DNA of 64,000 nt from Deroplatys truncata (lineage: Eukaryota > Arthropoda > Insecta > Mantodea > Mantidae): positions 279,399,341 to 279,463,340 of the forward strand of contig CM060990.1 in NCBI GenBank assembly GCA_030765065.1, in the 5' to 3' direction. Positions 30,694 to 40,799 of this stretch are shown here, piece by piece. A model generated the notes under the pieces. That model had not been told where the DNA came from and did no database searches. It worked only from the letters and a program-made list of their open reading frames with translations. Both the position numbers and the translations under genes were made by a program. Numbering within the stretch: position 1 is the stretch's first letter; each line of letters begins with the position of its first letter.

Positions 30694-32520
30694 CTAAGAC
30701 CTTTACGCAACCAAGCTGGCAACAATCACGGCAGTCGCGGTACACGTACCGAAGGCGTATGATACATAACTTCCAGCGGATCTTAAAGCGCTAACAGCGG
30801 AACGAAATCGAGCAAGACGAAAATGGCAGCGAACTCGCCACATACTTGACCTCAAAGAATTCCAAAATCTCAACAACTTGATTAGGCAGAGATAAAGTAC
30901 GTATACTCCCGCTACACCACAACCAAAAAACAGCAACCACAGACCAAGAAAAAGCCGATACAGTGAGTGATGCGCTCCAAGACACCCTAACCCCGAATGG
31001 AGCTCCATGTTGTCCACATTTCATAGCAGACACAGAGATGGAAATCCGCGACTTTCATCAACGACAGGTGCAAAACTTAGTTCGTAAAACCTGCCCATCC
31101 GAAATCCAATGACTAAACAAACATCTACCTCAATGAAAAGCACGTAGCTCTAAAACACCTAACCGATGATGCGGTACATATATTAGCAACAATTTTCAAC
31201 TTCGTATTAACACAAGGGCCGTTCCCCGAAAGATGCAAAATTGCCCATGTAATGCACTTCCCGAAAAAGAAGAAGAACCTCGCCAATCCCAACAACTATC
31301 GCCCTGTTAGTTTACTGAACACATTAAACAAGCTATTAGAAAAAGTAATACTAAAAGACTCAACGCAGCAATCAGTAAACACGACATCCTCATCCCAGAA
31401 ATATTCGGCTTATAAGCCGAACACTCAACGTCGTTGCAGCTTTTAAGGGTCACAGACAGCATCACAAACAGGTTCAACATACGAAAGTCCACAGCAGCAT
31501 TACTCCTTGATGTCGAACGGACTTTCGAAAAAGTTTAGCATGCGGGAATACCGAAAAACTAAGCCTCATTAGGCATTCCTGGCTCGCTAATAAAACTAAT
31601 GGCTAAGTACTTGAAGTATAGAAAGTTCCACTCCTCAGTGAACAACAGTCGGTTTTCCAATAGACCCATTAACGCGGGCGTCCCACAAGGAAGTATACTT
31701 GAACCTATACTATTTAACTTAGACATAAACAACATGCCCAAAAACTACAAACACCGCCTTCTGCATATACACGGATGATGCAACAATAATGGCGCAATCG
31801 TTCAAACTGCAAGTAATACACACCCGCCTCCAGAATGCCTTCCTAGCGCTGGAAAGTTGGCTCACAAACTGTCGGATCAAAGTAAATGCCCCAAAGAACC
31901 AAGCAATAATCTACACAAACGGAATAAATCACAGTTTAGAAACGCTCACCCTCTTCGGTGAGAACATAAACTAAAACTCGAATGTAACGTGGTTAGGGCT
32001 AAACTGGACCAAAAGTTTGACTTGGAATGCCCATATAAACCAATTTAGGGGAAAAGGAAATGACTAATTGGGCAAAATACACCCTCTTATAAACCTAAAG
32101 AAGCAACTAAACCTCAAATTAGGCTAACCCTCTACAAAACACTAATTGGCCCCATTCTAACCTATGCAGCGCCTGTGTGGGGATACGCCGCAGAAACACA
32201 CGACAAAAGACTACAAACTTTCCAAAATAAAATCTTACGCTTAGTATCAAAAGTGCCAGTGATACCTCCCGCTGGTATACTACATGATGAACTAAACTGC
32301 ATACCATTGAGGAATTTATTACAACGCTTACGTTTGATACATACAAAAAGCTCCATGCACATCACAACCCTCTAATACATGACTTAGGCAACTATACCAC
32401 CGAAGCGAACAAACACAAGCGTCCCCTCTCAATATTCGACCAAACACTATTCTATAACGCGACACAGCCTAACATCCTAGAATTCCTAGATAAACTCCTA
32501 AGATTCCCCTAAATGACCAA
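30694..32520 (+). pseudogene. Jockey-clade reverse transcriptase (ORF2) remnant, U7
   Basis: This would reverse-transcribe LINE RNA at the nicked target. The first 400 bp correspond to the linker before the RT, with NRARRKWQRTRHILDLKEFQ in one frame (30800-30860). RT blocks: AHVMHFPKKKKN and NNYRPVSLLNTLNKLLEK (31235-31345); FG.. then a frameshifted palm; GVPQGSILEPILFN (31678-31719); the catalytic YTDD at 31768-31779, intact; thumb with PILTYAAPVWGYAAETH and LQTFQNKILRLVSKVP (32150-32260). The YAAPVWG...LQ..QNK.LR block is diagnostic of the Jockey clade. The endonuclease is absent because of 5' truncation. There are five or more frameshifts and stops. Confidence 0.86.
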
Positions 32521-33184
32521 GAACAAGACTAATCTCACTGCACGACCTTCTCACTGTTAGAGATTTCCAGTCCATGCAGTAGCCTTCGATGTCCTTGAGT
32601 TACCCAGCCAGACGGCCCTGGGAGAAGCAGGCCTACCCGTGTGACACACTCATGCAGCTGCGCCGAGATGGGTGGGCTGCTAATCTGTGTGGGCAGAACG
32701 ATGAATTAAGGACCACGAGAAGACGAAAAGATAATCTTGCAAACAGCAATGCGGACGTCCCAGGAGATCCTCCTGGTGGAATTTCATAACGCTATTACTA
32801 GGGGGAAGGAATACCAGAAGATTCATAAGACGACTGCCTAATCATAGCCTATGAGGATTCACCTTAACCTTAGAATAAGACGCTATACATAACCTAGGTT
32901 AGATATACAACAACGTTTGCACTAACTGCAAGAACACAAATCACTGTATTTCCATTGCATGTAACGGATTAATACTATTATCATAATTATCTAGCACTTA
33001 CTCCTATTGTAATGCACGAATAATCATCCGGGATTACTCAGGGCGTCAGTTATGTGCAACTAACTGTTGACGCGCTCGCATGCAATGCATGCAAGAATCA
33101 CATTTTTTATTGATTAACCGGGGTGCGGGGTCCTATGCGCGAACCGACTAGCTTGCACGAACACACTAATAATTATCGAATACT

Positions 33185-33300
33185 AACACATGGAGAGGTT
33201 TTTAGTGGGTATTCCGCGATGGAGAGGCGAGCCCCACATACCCACCCTAGCCTTTGCACCCCGGCTGGGGGTTGAATGCAGTAATGCATTCCCCCCACGG
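33185..33300 (+). promoter_or_regulatory. LINE 3' terminal hairpin, ORF2 subtype (U7)
   Basis: TGGAGAGG, then TTTTTAGTGGGTATTCCGC, then GAGCCCCACATACCCACC, GGCTGGGGGTTGAATGCAG and CCCCCCACGG before A5. The closing stem is weaker than in U1 but the core words are the same. Confidence 0.65.
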
Positions 33301-33305
33301 AAAAA

Positions 33306-33480
33306 CAAATTAGACCTTCATTGTGCTACTTTGGTTTCAGACGAGAACATCATCTTCTCTAAGCGTAATCAGCTCTCGAGCATGTCCAGAGGATGTCATC
33401 GTGCAGATGTGTGTTCCACTGAATAAGTCGATCAGGGATATATTGGTCAGTATTTACAAGGATTTTTGTGGTATTTAGCA
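33306..33480 (+). other. PolB element 5' leader, right arm
   Basis: Noncoding leader shared with 18203-18339 (inverted) and 63345-63415. Landmarks are GAGAACATCATCTTCTCTAAG, AATCAGCTCTCGAG, TGAATAAGTCGATCAGGGAT and GATTTTTGTGGTATTTAGCAG. It lies between the LINE array and the PolB coding region. Confidence 0.7.
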
Positions 33481-33489
33481 GATTGTAGA

Positions 33490-36400
33490 GATGGAGAGCG
33501 CTACATTCAAGGAAGTATTTCCAAATAGAAAGTCTGCTAACAAGTGCGGTAAATGCGGAAAGAGTTTTCTATAAACCTATCACAAGAGGCGACATGAAAT
33601 GGGTTGCAAGCAGCTCTTCGTGTAAGTATTGTGAAAGGTTCGTCAACAATAGCTATAAGGGAGAATATCATGAAGAGGTATGTAGATTCACTACTCCATG
33701 CAAGAAAATGAACACGAAGCCTACGAAACATCAACTGTTATAAACTATGGATGAAGGGTATAATACGAGGGAGTAGGAAACAGCATTTCAGTGGGTTTGA
33801 AATCTTATTTCATTTGCTGTGATTTATCACATAATATGAATCATTATTTACAGGAAGCAAAGCAGCGTAAAATTTAAGTAGTTCAGAAAGAGATTAGAGT
33901 TCATAACTTAGTGAACATTAATCTACTGGTGGAATGTCGGTTTGTAAGTATGTTGGACAAACAACTGCTAAAACCTTTAAAACCCCTTATCATCCCGTGT
34001 TTCTACAAACGGCTCTAGATGCCATGTTAGATTGAAATTCAAGAAATTTACTACTAAAATGGAGAAGTCCCAGTTTAACAGCAGCGACTGGAATTTTCTT
34101 GCCGTGGAGGGGGTTCGGCTCCGCATTAACAAGTACAATCCTCTTCCACGAAGCAGCGATTTTCCTCTACCAGTCTCTATTGGAGCTAAAGGGCCTTATA
34201 TAAACCCACAAATCTGTCGTGATGAAAAGTGATTCATGTACTCTATCCTTCTCAAAACCCGAAGTTTGAGAAAAAATAACATATTTTTAAATGTTTTTGG
34301 ACTAAATGAGGAACAAGAAGTATTTCCTATAAGGGTCATTGATGACGAAGTTTCTAATTTTCTTGATCTTCTTCTGTTGAGTGATGCTGTTGGACTACAA
34401 CACTCTGTTTATATAAAGAATATCGAGAAGCTTGTTCGGCGTCAGAAAATTAAACATAATTGAATGATATATAAACTCGGGGGTTGCTTCACGCATTTTT
34501 ATGATCAATATGAAAGAAGCCGGCTGGAATAATCACAAGAATATTGCACTATCTGCAGTCAACATGATATGGCTCGGTTAGTTATGCCTACAAAGGAAAG
34601 CTGTATCCTGCAATTAAAAAATTTGGAGAGGATGCTGAAAATAGTCTACATCATCTATGCGAATTATGAGAGAACGCTCATGCCATATCATACATGCTCT
34701 GCTAATACCCAGAGTTCCCATACAACTTCATAACAGGAACATTCTCCGCTGAGCTTTTGTGTTTATTTCAAACCTTTAACTGGTGTTTAACGTCTAGAAA
34801 CCGGTCTTCCTACTCAACCCTATGCATGTCGTGGTTGTGACGCTACTGAGAAGTTCATGGAATACCTAACATCCCTGGCGAAGAAGATCGATAGTATATA
34901 GAAATCTGCTAAGTCGCAGAAACTTATGGATGAACAACAAGAGAATTTCGAGTCTTCCACATAGTGCCATCTTTGTGTTAAGGAATTTAAGGAACAGCAT
35001 TACAAAGTGAACGAGTGCGACTATATCAGCGGCAAATACCCATGAAGTCTGCATAATAAGGTGTAATTTAGCCTGCAAAACACCTAAATATATAACTGTC
35101 TTCCTTCAGAACCTGAGCGGATATGATTCACATTTCATTGCTAAGGAGTTGGGATGTACAAGCGAGAGAATAGAGGCGATTCTGAGCTCTGAAGAAAGCT
35201 AAATCTCACTCTCTAATTATGTCGGGTATATATAGCTCCGGCTTGTGGATACCTATCCTTTCCGAGTACAAGCCTAGATAACCTATTGAAACCTCCACCA
35301 GCATTTAAACCGAGACAGAAAAGTCCTTTAGACGTGAGAAGTTGTGTATGACTGCTCGTAAGGGCGTATTTCCATATGAATACATCACTTTATTGGATGT
35401 CTTGAAATAGGAACTATTGCGTTCAAGAGAAGCGTTCAACAACAAATTAAATGCAGAGTAAATTAGCAACGATGACTACGATTATGGTAAAAAAATCTGT
35501 AGGAGCAGTTCAACATACGAAATTTAGACGAGTACAGCGACCTCTACTTAACCTCCGACGCTCTTCTTTTGGCTGATATCTTTGAGTCATTTAGAGAGCA
35601 GACCCTGATTCCGCTCATTATTTCACATTTCCAGGACTTACTTGGGACGTCATGCTTTGTACACTGGACTTGAATTGGAATTGCTACAGGATTACGATCA
35701 GCTTCTCATGGTGGAAAATGGTATAAGGGGAGGTTTGTGCCGTGGTTCCTACCGGTAAGCAGAGGCAAATAGCTTCTACCTGCAAAAGTTTGATCCTGTG
35801 AAATCACCTGCATTTATCACATCCGAGGACGCCAATAACCAATATGGATGGGGCAATGTGGCACGCCCTAACTTATTGAAATTTGAGTGGGTTTCCCCTA
35901 GAGATAGCAATCTAAACAGTTTAAAAGAAGATAACCTTTAGCGACATATTTCAGAAGTTGATATAGAATATCCTGCTGAGCTCCATGACCTGCATAACGA
36001 TTTACCACTCCTACTGGAGTGTTTGTAACCAAACAATTATTTTACAAAGAAGCTAATTCCTCACCTTGGACCTCGACGAAAGTAAGTTGTCCACCATAGG
36101 ACCTTGAAACAAGTCTCTCTCTCATGGATACTACAACTACCATCGACAACCATGATGGTTAAAACCTTACGTCGAATTTAATAGCAAGCTACGGCAAGTT
36201 ACTGCAAACGATTTTAAGAAGGATCGCTACAAGCTGTTCAACATTCCATGAAGAACACCCGAGTCGGATGGATGTCCGGCTTGTGACAGATCGTAAAATG
36301 TTGGAAAAGTTTATAGCAAAACCACATTCATTGATAGAACTATATATGGAGATACCTTGGCAGCTGTGCATATGGCTTCAAAAGAGATTGTGTTTAGCAA

Positions 36401-36963
36401 ACCGATATACATAGGTATGAGTGTAGTACACATTTAAGAGCCCTCATGTACTCGTATTCATAGGATGCCTTACTTCCTTTTTATGGAGCTGAAAAACTCA
36501 AACTCCTGTATTCGGACACTGACTCCTTCATCCATCAAGTGACTAAAAGACATATGTGGATAAACTACACATGCTTGAGTACCTAGATACCTCTGATTAC
36601 CTAGCTAACCATACTTGCTGTTGAACTCAAAACAAAAATGAATCCAACGGAAAACTCATTCAACACGCTGTGGGTGTTAGATCTAAAATGTATGAGCTCG
36701 ATATTGATGGAAGTGTAATTAAAAAGACTAAGGGTAATAAACGAGGCGCCATTATCCACTTTATTACCTTCAATAGTTATGTGGTCACACAAAAAGCAGC
36801 AATATCATAAGAATTCCGATGAATTTAGTTGAGTCTCATAATCATATTCTTTCAACAGTTAGAGCTAACAAATTCGCTCTATCATTTTATGACGACATGA
36901 CGACAAAAGAGCGACTTCAGATGATGGAATATCTACATGCGCTTGTGGTCATTGCAGCATTGT
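33490..36963 (+). pseudogene. Zinc-finger / DNA polymerase B gene, copy B (nearly full length, decayed)
   Basis: Polinton-type protein-primed PolB that would replicate the element. Order: N-terminal finger region with CGKCGKSF (33535-33560) and KYCERFVNNSYKGEYHEE; ANLLVEC-like stretch (33915); RLRINKYNPLPRSSDFPLP (34110-34165); a DLLLLSDAVG and KNIEKLVRRQKIKHN block (34360-34460), as in insect homologues; NLSGYDSHFIAKELG near 35110-35154 (exonuclease motif II type); [20 protein letters not shown] (35530-35590). Polymerase motif A is EDANNQYGW (35827-35853). A palm region follows near 36180-36420, with IYGD and AAVHMAS. Motif C is YSDTDS (36509-36526), intact. The C-terminal block ends near 36963. 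Many frameshifts and stops mean it is inactive. It has the most complete domain order of the copies. Confidence 0.85.
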
Positions 36964-37309
36964 GAGCCATACATGAAATATGTGATGCATACCGTAATAT
37001 GTTGCGTTTCTTTGTAAGCCTGCTTATAGAAAATGGCAGTTTCTCAATTATCACTCATCTGCATAAACACGATGAATAAAGCAGAAGAATTAAAGTTGAA
37101 GGAGGTAACTCTGCCACTAGGAGTAACTTCTAGTGCTGGTCTCAAGACCAGATAAAAGAGGAGAGATGCCAACAACGAACCAAAATAAAGCTACGTTGAC
37201 GTAAAGTTTCTAATTAAGGCTCTCAAATGATAAAGCCCGAAAAAGACGCTGGAATTTCTTTAAAAGAAACTTGGTGTTGGCTTTGGTTATTGTTGGATTG
37301 CTTTGATTA

Positions 37310-37860
37310 GGCTAGGTTAGGATATTTGGTCCTAGGTTAAGGTAGACAATTGTGGGATAAATAATTAAGGATGTCTAGTTTAGCTTAGATTGCTTGGCAA
37401 TATGTTAGGATGGTATCAGATTAAGTAGACAATGTCCGGATAGAATACATGATGAGAGCATAGTCTGAGATAGGATAGGTTAGGTTAGGCTCGCATTCTG
37501 GTTGTCTAAGTTATGAAGGATGGGTTAACTTAGGTTGTCCTAGCAACGGGTTGGTCACGTCTGGTCACACTATTGTTCACGCTTGGTCGCGTCTAATCAC
37601 TTTTAGTCACGTACTCTGATCGTGGTTTGTCACTTGCCACGCCTGGTCACCTTTTGCTATGCTAAGTCAGGTAACTGGTCACGTTTGGTCACGATTTGGT
37701 AAGGTTAGGTCAGGTTTGGTTAAGTTAGAACATGAGAAGATGTTCCAGAGCAGGTAAAGCTGGGATAGGTTAGGTTGGGATGTTCGGTGTGAGGTTAGGT
37801 TAGACAATGGCGGGATAGAATAGATGATGAGAGGTTTGACCAGGTTAGGTTAGGACAGCT
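37310..37860 (+). repeat. TTAGG-rich cluster 1 with short iterons, copy B
   Basis: GGTTAGGTTAGG-type runs in a degenerate minisatellite with spacers like ATAGAATAGATGATGAGAGG. At 37550-37705 lies an array of the word TGGTCACGTC and variants (TGGTCACGTC, TTGGTCGCGTC, TGGTCACCTT), the complement of the copy A iterons. Confidence 0.72.
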
Positions 37861-37899
37861 GGATATGCTTCAGAAAAGCTGTAAACCATACAAACTTCA

Positions 37900-39150
37900 T
37901 CCCTTTTCCACCTCAATGGTCATTCATAAGTTTATAAGCGATATAGAAAAACAGCTCTAAAAGTATATGGGAGGTACTGTAACGCTGTACGAAATCCTTT
38001 TGAAGTATCCGAAAGTCAGTGAAAATGTCGTAAATGCCGTAAAAAAGTGCGAAAAATTCCATGAATATCATAAAATTCTTATAAAAACTGGCAAGTGAGT
38101 ATTAAAACAAGATCAAGCTACCACAAAACGCTTGTATTTCTTGTAAAATGTAATAGAAATGTTTCAAAGCGCAAAACATATTCATGAAGGAGTCCAAAGC
38201 CTTGTTGTAGTGCTCCAAATACCTCTACCAGAGGTCGAAAAACTCATCCCTGCGTCCAAAAAGTGTCTAAAAAATGTGTAAAATGGACATAAAGTACTTC
38301 AAAATAACTAAAATAATCTAAAGGGACTTCCGTTCCCACGAAATATTCACGCCCCTGTGTCTAAAGTACCGTCGAAATGTATGGAAATTGTATAAGAAAG
38401 TCTAAACGCTTTAGAATACCATCAGAATATCTCGAAATGTCCTAATACCCTTTTACCAATACCCTGAAAATTGGTGCTCCATTGCCTAAAAATAACTTCA
38501 AGGTGCTCGAAATGCCGATATCAGTGTTCTAAAATGTTCTAAAAGCTTAAGACACTACCCGAAAATAGGTACATCAATGACTAAAATGCCTTCGAGATGC
38601 TCTAAAGTGGCCTACAATACCCGCTCCAGTGTCTAAACCTTCTAAATACCATCAAAGTACCCATAAATGTTCCTACCAGTGTACCAAAATGTTCTAACCG
38701 CTTATGTCAGTGTCCAAAAATAGCTGCCCCAGTGGCTAAAATGCCTCCGAATGCTCTAAATGTCTGACAATACCTCGCTCCAGTGTCTAAAACGTTCGTA
38801 AAGGGAGTAAGATGTCTTCATGGGGTTCTCGTTATGCTCGAAAATACCTGCTCCAACGACTAGAGAGCCTGCGAAAGTGGTACAATATATTCAAAGAACT
38901 CTGAAATGTAGAAACATAACCGGAAAAAGGTAGTTCACAGCCTGAAATACTCGTTTGAGAGGTTTTAAAATGAATATTTCAGTGTCTGAAATGCCCGTAA
39001 GAGTGTCCGAAGGGACTGGAAATATTCTGGAAATCATTATAAAAACGTCGGAACACTTTTAAAACATAACACTTATGGATGTACGTGTCAGATACCAACA
39101 AAACGAAATAAACCACTGTAACACACCAACAAATCGGTGTAAAACGGAAG
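37900..39150 (+). repeat. TTTTAG/CATTTT quasi-repeat field, copy B
   Basis: Inverted counterpart of 4441-5690, with CTAAAATGCCTTCGAGATGC, TCTAAAATGTTCTAA and CCAGTGTCTAAA-type words every 30-45 bp. Noncoding. Confidence 0.62.
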
Positions 39151-39179
39151 AAGTGTGCCAAGCTTAGGTCAACATGCGG

Positions 39180-39420
39180 TGAAGCCTAGGTTAGGCTAGC
39201 TCACCTAAGATTAGGCTATATTAGGTTACGTTAGTGTTGGATAGCTCTGGCTACGTTACGGTAGACAAATGGCGGATAGAATGGAAGATAAGGGATGGCT
39301 TGAATTAGAATGGCTTGGTTAGGCGATGACTGGATGGATGATGATGAGAGAATTGTGTTGCTGGGATAGGTTATATTAGCTTTTTAGGATCGTTCGGGTT
39401 AGGTTAGGTTAGATATAATC
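39180..39420 (+). repeat. TTAGG-rich cluster 2, copy B
   Basis: Counterpart of 4170-4440. The longest run, GGGTTAGGTTAGGTTAG, is at 39395-39411. Confidence 0.7.
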
Positions 39421-39924
39421 GTCATAGAAAGCTATTAAGTTATACATCATATAACATCCCAGCAACGAGCGTGCATGCGCGTGCACACTGCTATCCTCCA
39501 TTTAACGCTAAACTACGCTTCAGAAGCCCTTCTCGAACACCAACCCCTACCCTCCTGGGCCCTTCCTTTATATTCCCTATCTCTCCCATATTCTGTGCTC
39601 AATCTCGCTTATATATCCTACAGCTAGAAACGTTGATTAAAATAATTTTTTTCAAATCTGAAGCTTTTCAAATACCTTCTTCAAGACAGTGTATATTCTG
39701 GGTAGGTAATATAACTTAATTATTGATACCTATTGTTTACAATTGCAAAATTAGCGACAACTGTAGGATTTAAAGCGTAAGAAAACATATTTGCTGAAAC
39801 TGAAGCCATGTAAGAATAACTGAAGAAATAATCATTGAAAACTCAAGGGTTGCTTACGCATTTGAAGAAAAAACATAAAGCTAAGCATCAACTTAAATTA
39901 AGATCCATAATGCACAGTGATGCA

Positions 39925-40440
39925 AGACAGGTTTATACCTAGTGTAATCACCGCCATTAGCAATTACGCCTTTAAGCCTTTCTTACATGTTGGATACAAG
40001 CCGTGAACACTGACGAGGGATACGCAAGTAATGTTGCCACATTTCCAAGTCATGAGCTTCTAGAACTTCCGGCATTCTGCGTAGCCCCTAGTTCCCGAGG
40101 TCGCGGGTCAAACCTGGCGGAGGGCGATGGATTTTTTTTCCGGCGTAAAAATCCTTAGCATGGCCTCCTTCGGAAGGGAAATAAAGCCGGTGGTCCCGTG
40201 TCGTAGACTTACGGCACGTAAAAGTACCTCAAGCTTGATAAAGAGGCCTCTGAGAAAAACTACCAGTTTTTCACGCCCAAAATAGAATGGGACGCTAAGG
40301 ACCACGGCAATTAAACAATGTCCATAAATCAAACTCAATTTCATTTTTTTCGGCACTGTCTTTTCGGTGGATCTCCCACTCTTGAACCATGAACGCCCAG
40401 ATGTGCGCATCAGGGTTCAAATCAAGAGACTTCGGGGGCG
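39925..40440 (-). pseudogene. Tc1/mariner-like transposase C-terminus, split by a SINE
   Basis: Minus-strand reading. 40375-40440 gives SLDLNPDAHIWAFMVQEWE, the DLNPIE..W block that carries the third acidic residue region of the DDE catalytic core. The reading resumes at 39930-40075 beyond the SINE with HDLEMWQHYLRIPRQCSRLV and VIANGGDYTRY, the standard C-terminal end of Tc1-like transposases. The enzyme would cut and paste the transposon DNA. Only the C-terminal part is present and the Glu is replaced (DAH for IEH). The N-terminal part and terminal inverted repeats are not visible. Confidence 0.78.
40080..40375 (+). repeat. tRNA-derived SINE, copy 3
   Basis: Plus strand. It begins in the tRNA head (CCCCTAGTTCCCGAGGTCGC, B box CGGGTCAAACC), then GGCGGAGGGCGATGG, CCTTCGGAAGG, AGAATGGGACGCTAAGG and a 3' tail TTTCATTTTTTTCGG. 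It is inserted in the Tc1-like gene. The A-box part is missing, so it is slightly truncated. Confidence 0.83.
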
Positions 40441-40799
40441 AACCGATGCACGCAAATTAATAACTAAACCCTTAAAAAGCGTATTACTGCTGAGCAACAG
40501 TGGTAAGAGCACGTAGATCAAATTCCATGTAACGTGTAGTTTTATTTGTTTATTTTTTACATGGAACACAATTATTTACATAACCTGGGCCAATTAGTAT
40601 AAAGTCATACAATTGATGGAATCTCTATCTAATAAAGGTCGAGCTTGAGAGCCGTTAATTGCGAGGATGTTTTTATTTCGCATAGCATTGTAATTTTGCC
40701 CTCCGTCTTACAAACACTGCAATAAAATTAAAACGTTATAATTGAATGCTTTGTAAAATATTAATTACAATTATTGCAAACAAACAGGGAATACGCCTA
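40441..40799. other. Unassigned AT-rich DNA
   Basis: No coding or repeat signal recognised. It may include the upstream part of the Tc1-like element. Confidence 0.3.

Larger units (their letters stand above)
30694..33305 (+). mobile_element. Jockey-clade ORF2 unit U7, 5'-truncated
   Basis: 2.6-kb unit joined to the A-run of U6 inside ORF2 and running to the 3' hairpin and A5 at 33301-33305. The coding part is 30694-32520. The 3' UTR (32520-33305) carries GACGCGCTCGCATGCAATGC (33069-33088), the AACCGGGGTG block and the ORF2-subtype hairpin. The A-run joins the PolB leader at TTAGACCTTCATTG, the same point as the junction at 18336. It is the last unit of the array. Confidence 0.82.
37080..39624 (+). 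repeat. PolB element tail module, copy B
   Basis: Inverted counterpart of 3961-6480. From the PolB side: GAAGTAACTTCTAGTGCTGG (37106-37125), first TTAGG cluster, quasi-repeat field, second TTAGG cluster, then AATATGGGAGAGATAGGG and GAGATTGAGC in antisense up to TATATCCTAC at about 39624. Beyond that point copies A, B and C share nothing, so 39624 is taken as the element end. Confidence 0.75.

Noticed and set aside
30688..30710. A third LINE/PolB junction, because CTAAGACCTTTA follows the A-run of U6
   Set aside because: Only about ten bases resemble the PolB leader and the sequence then continues as ORF2, so the likeness is probably chance.
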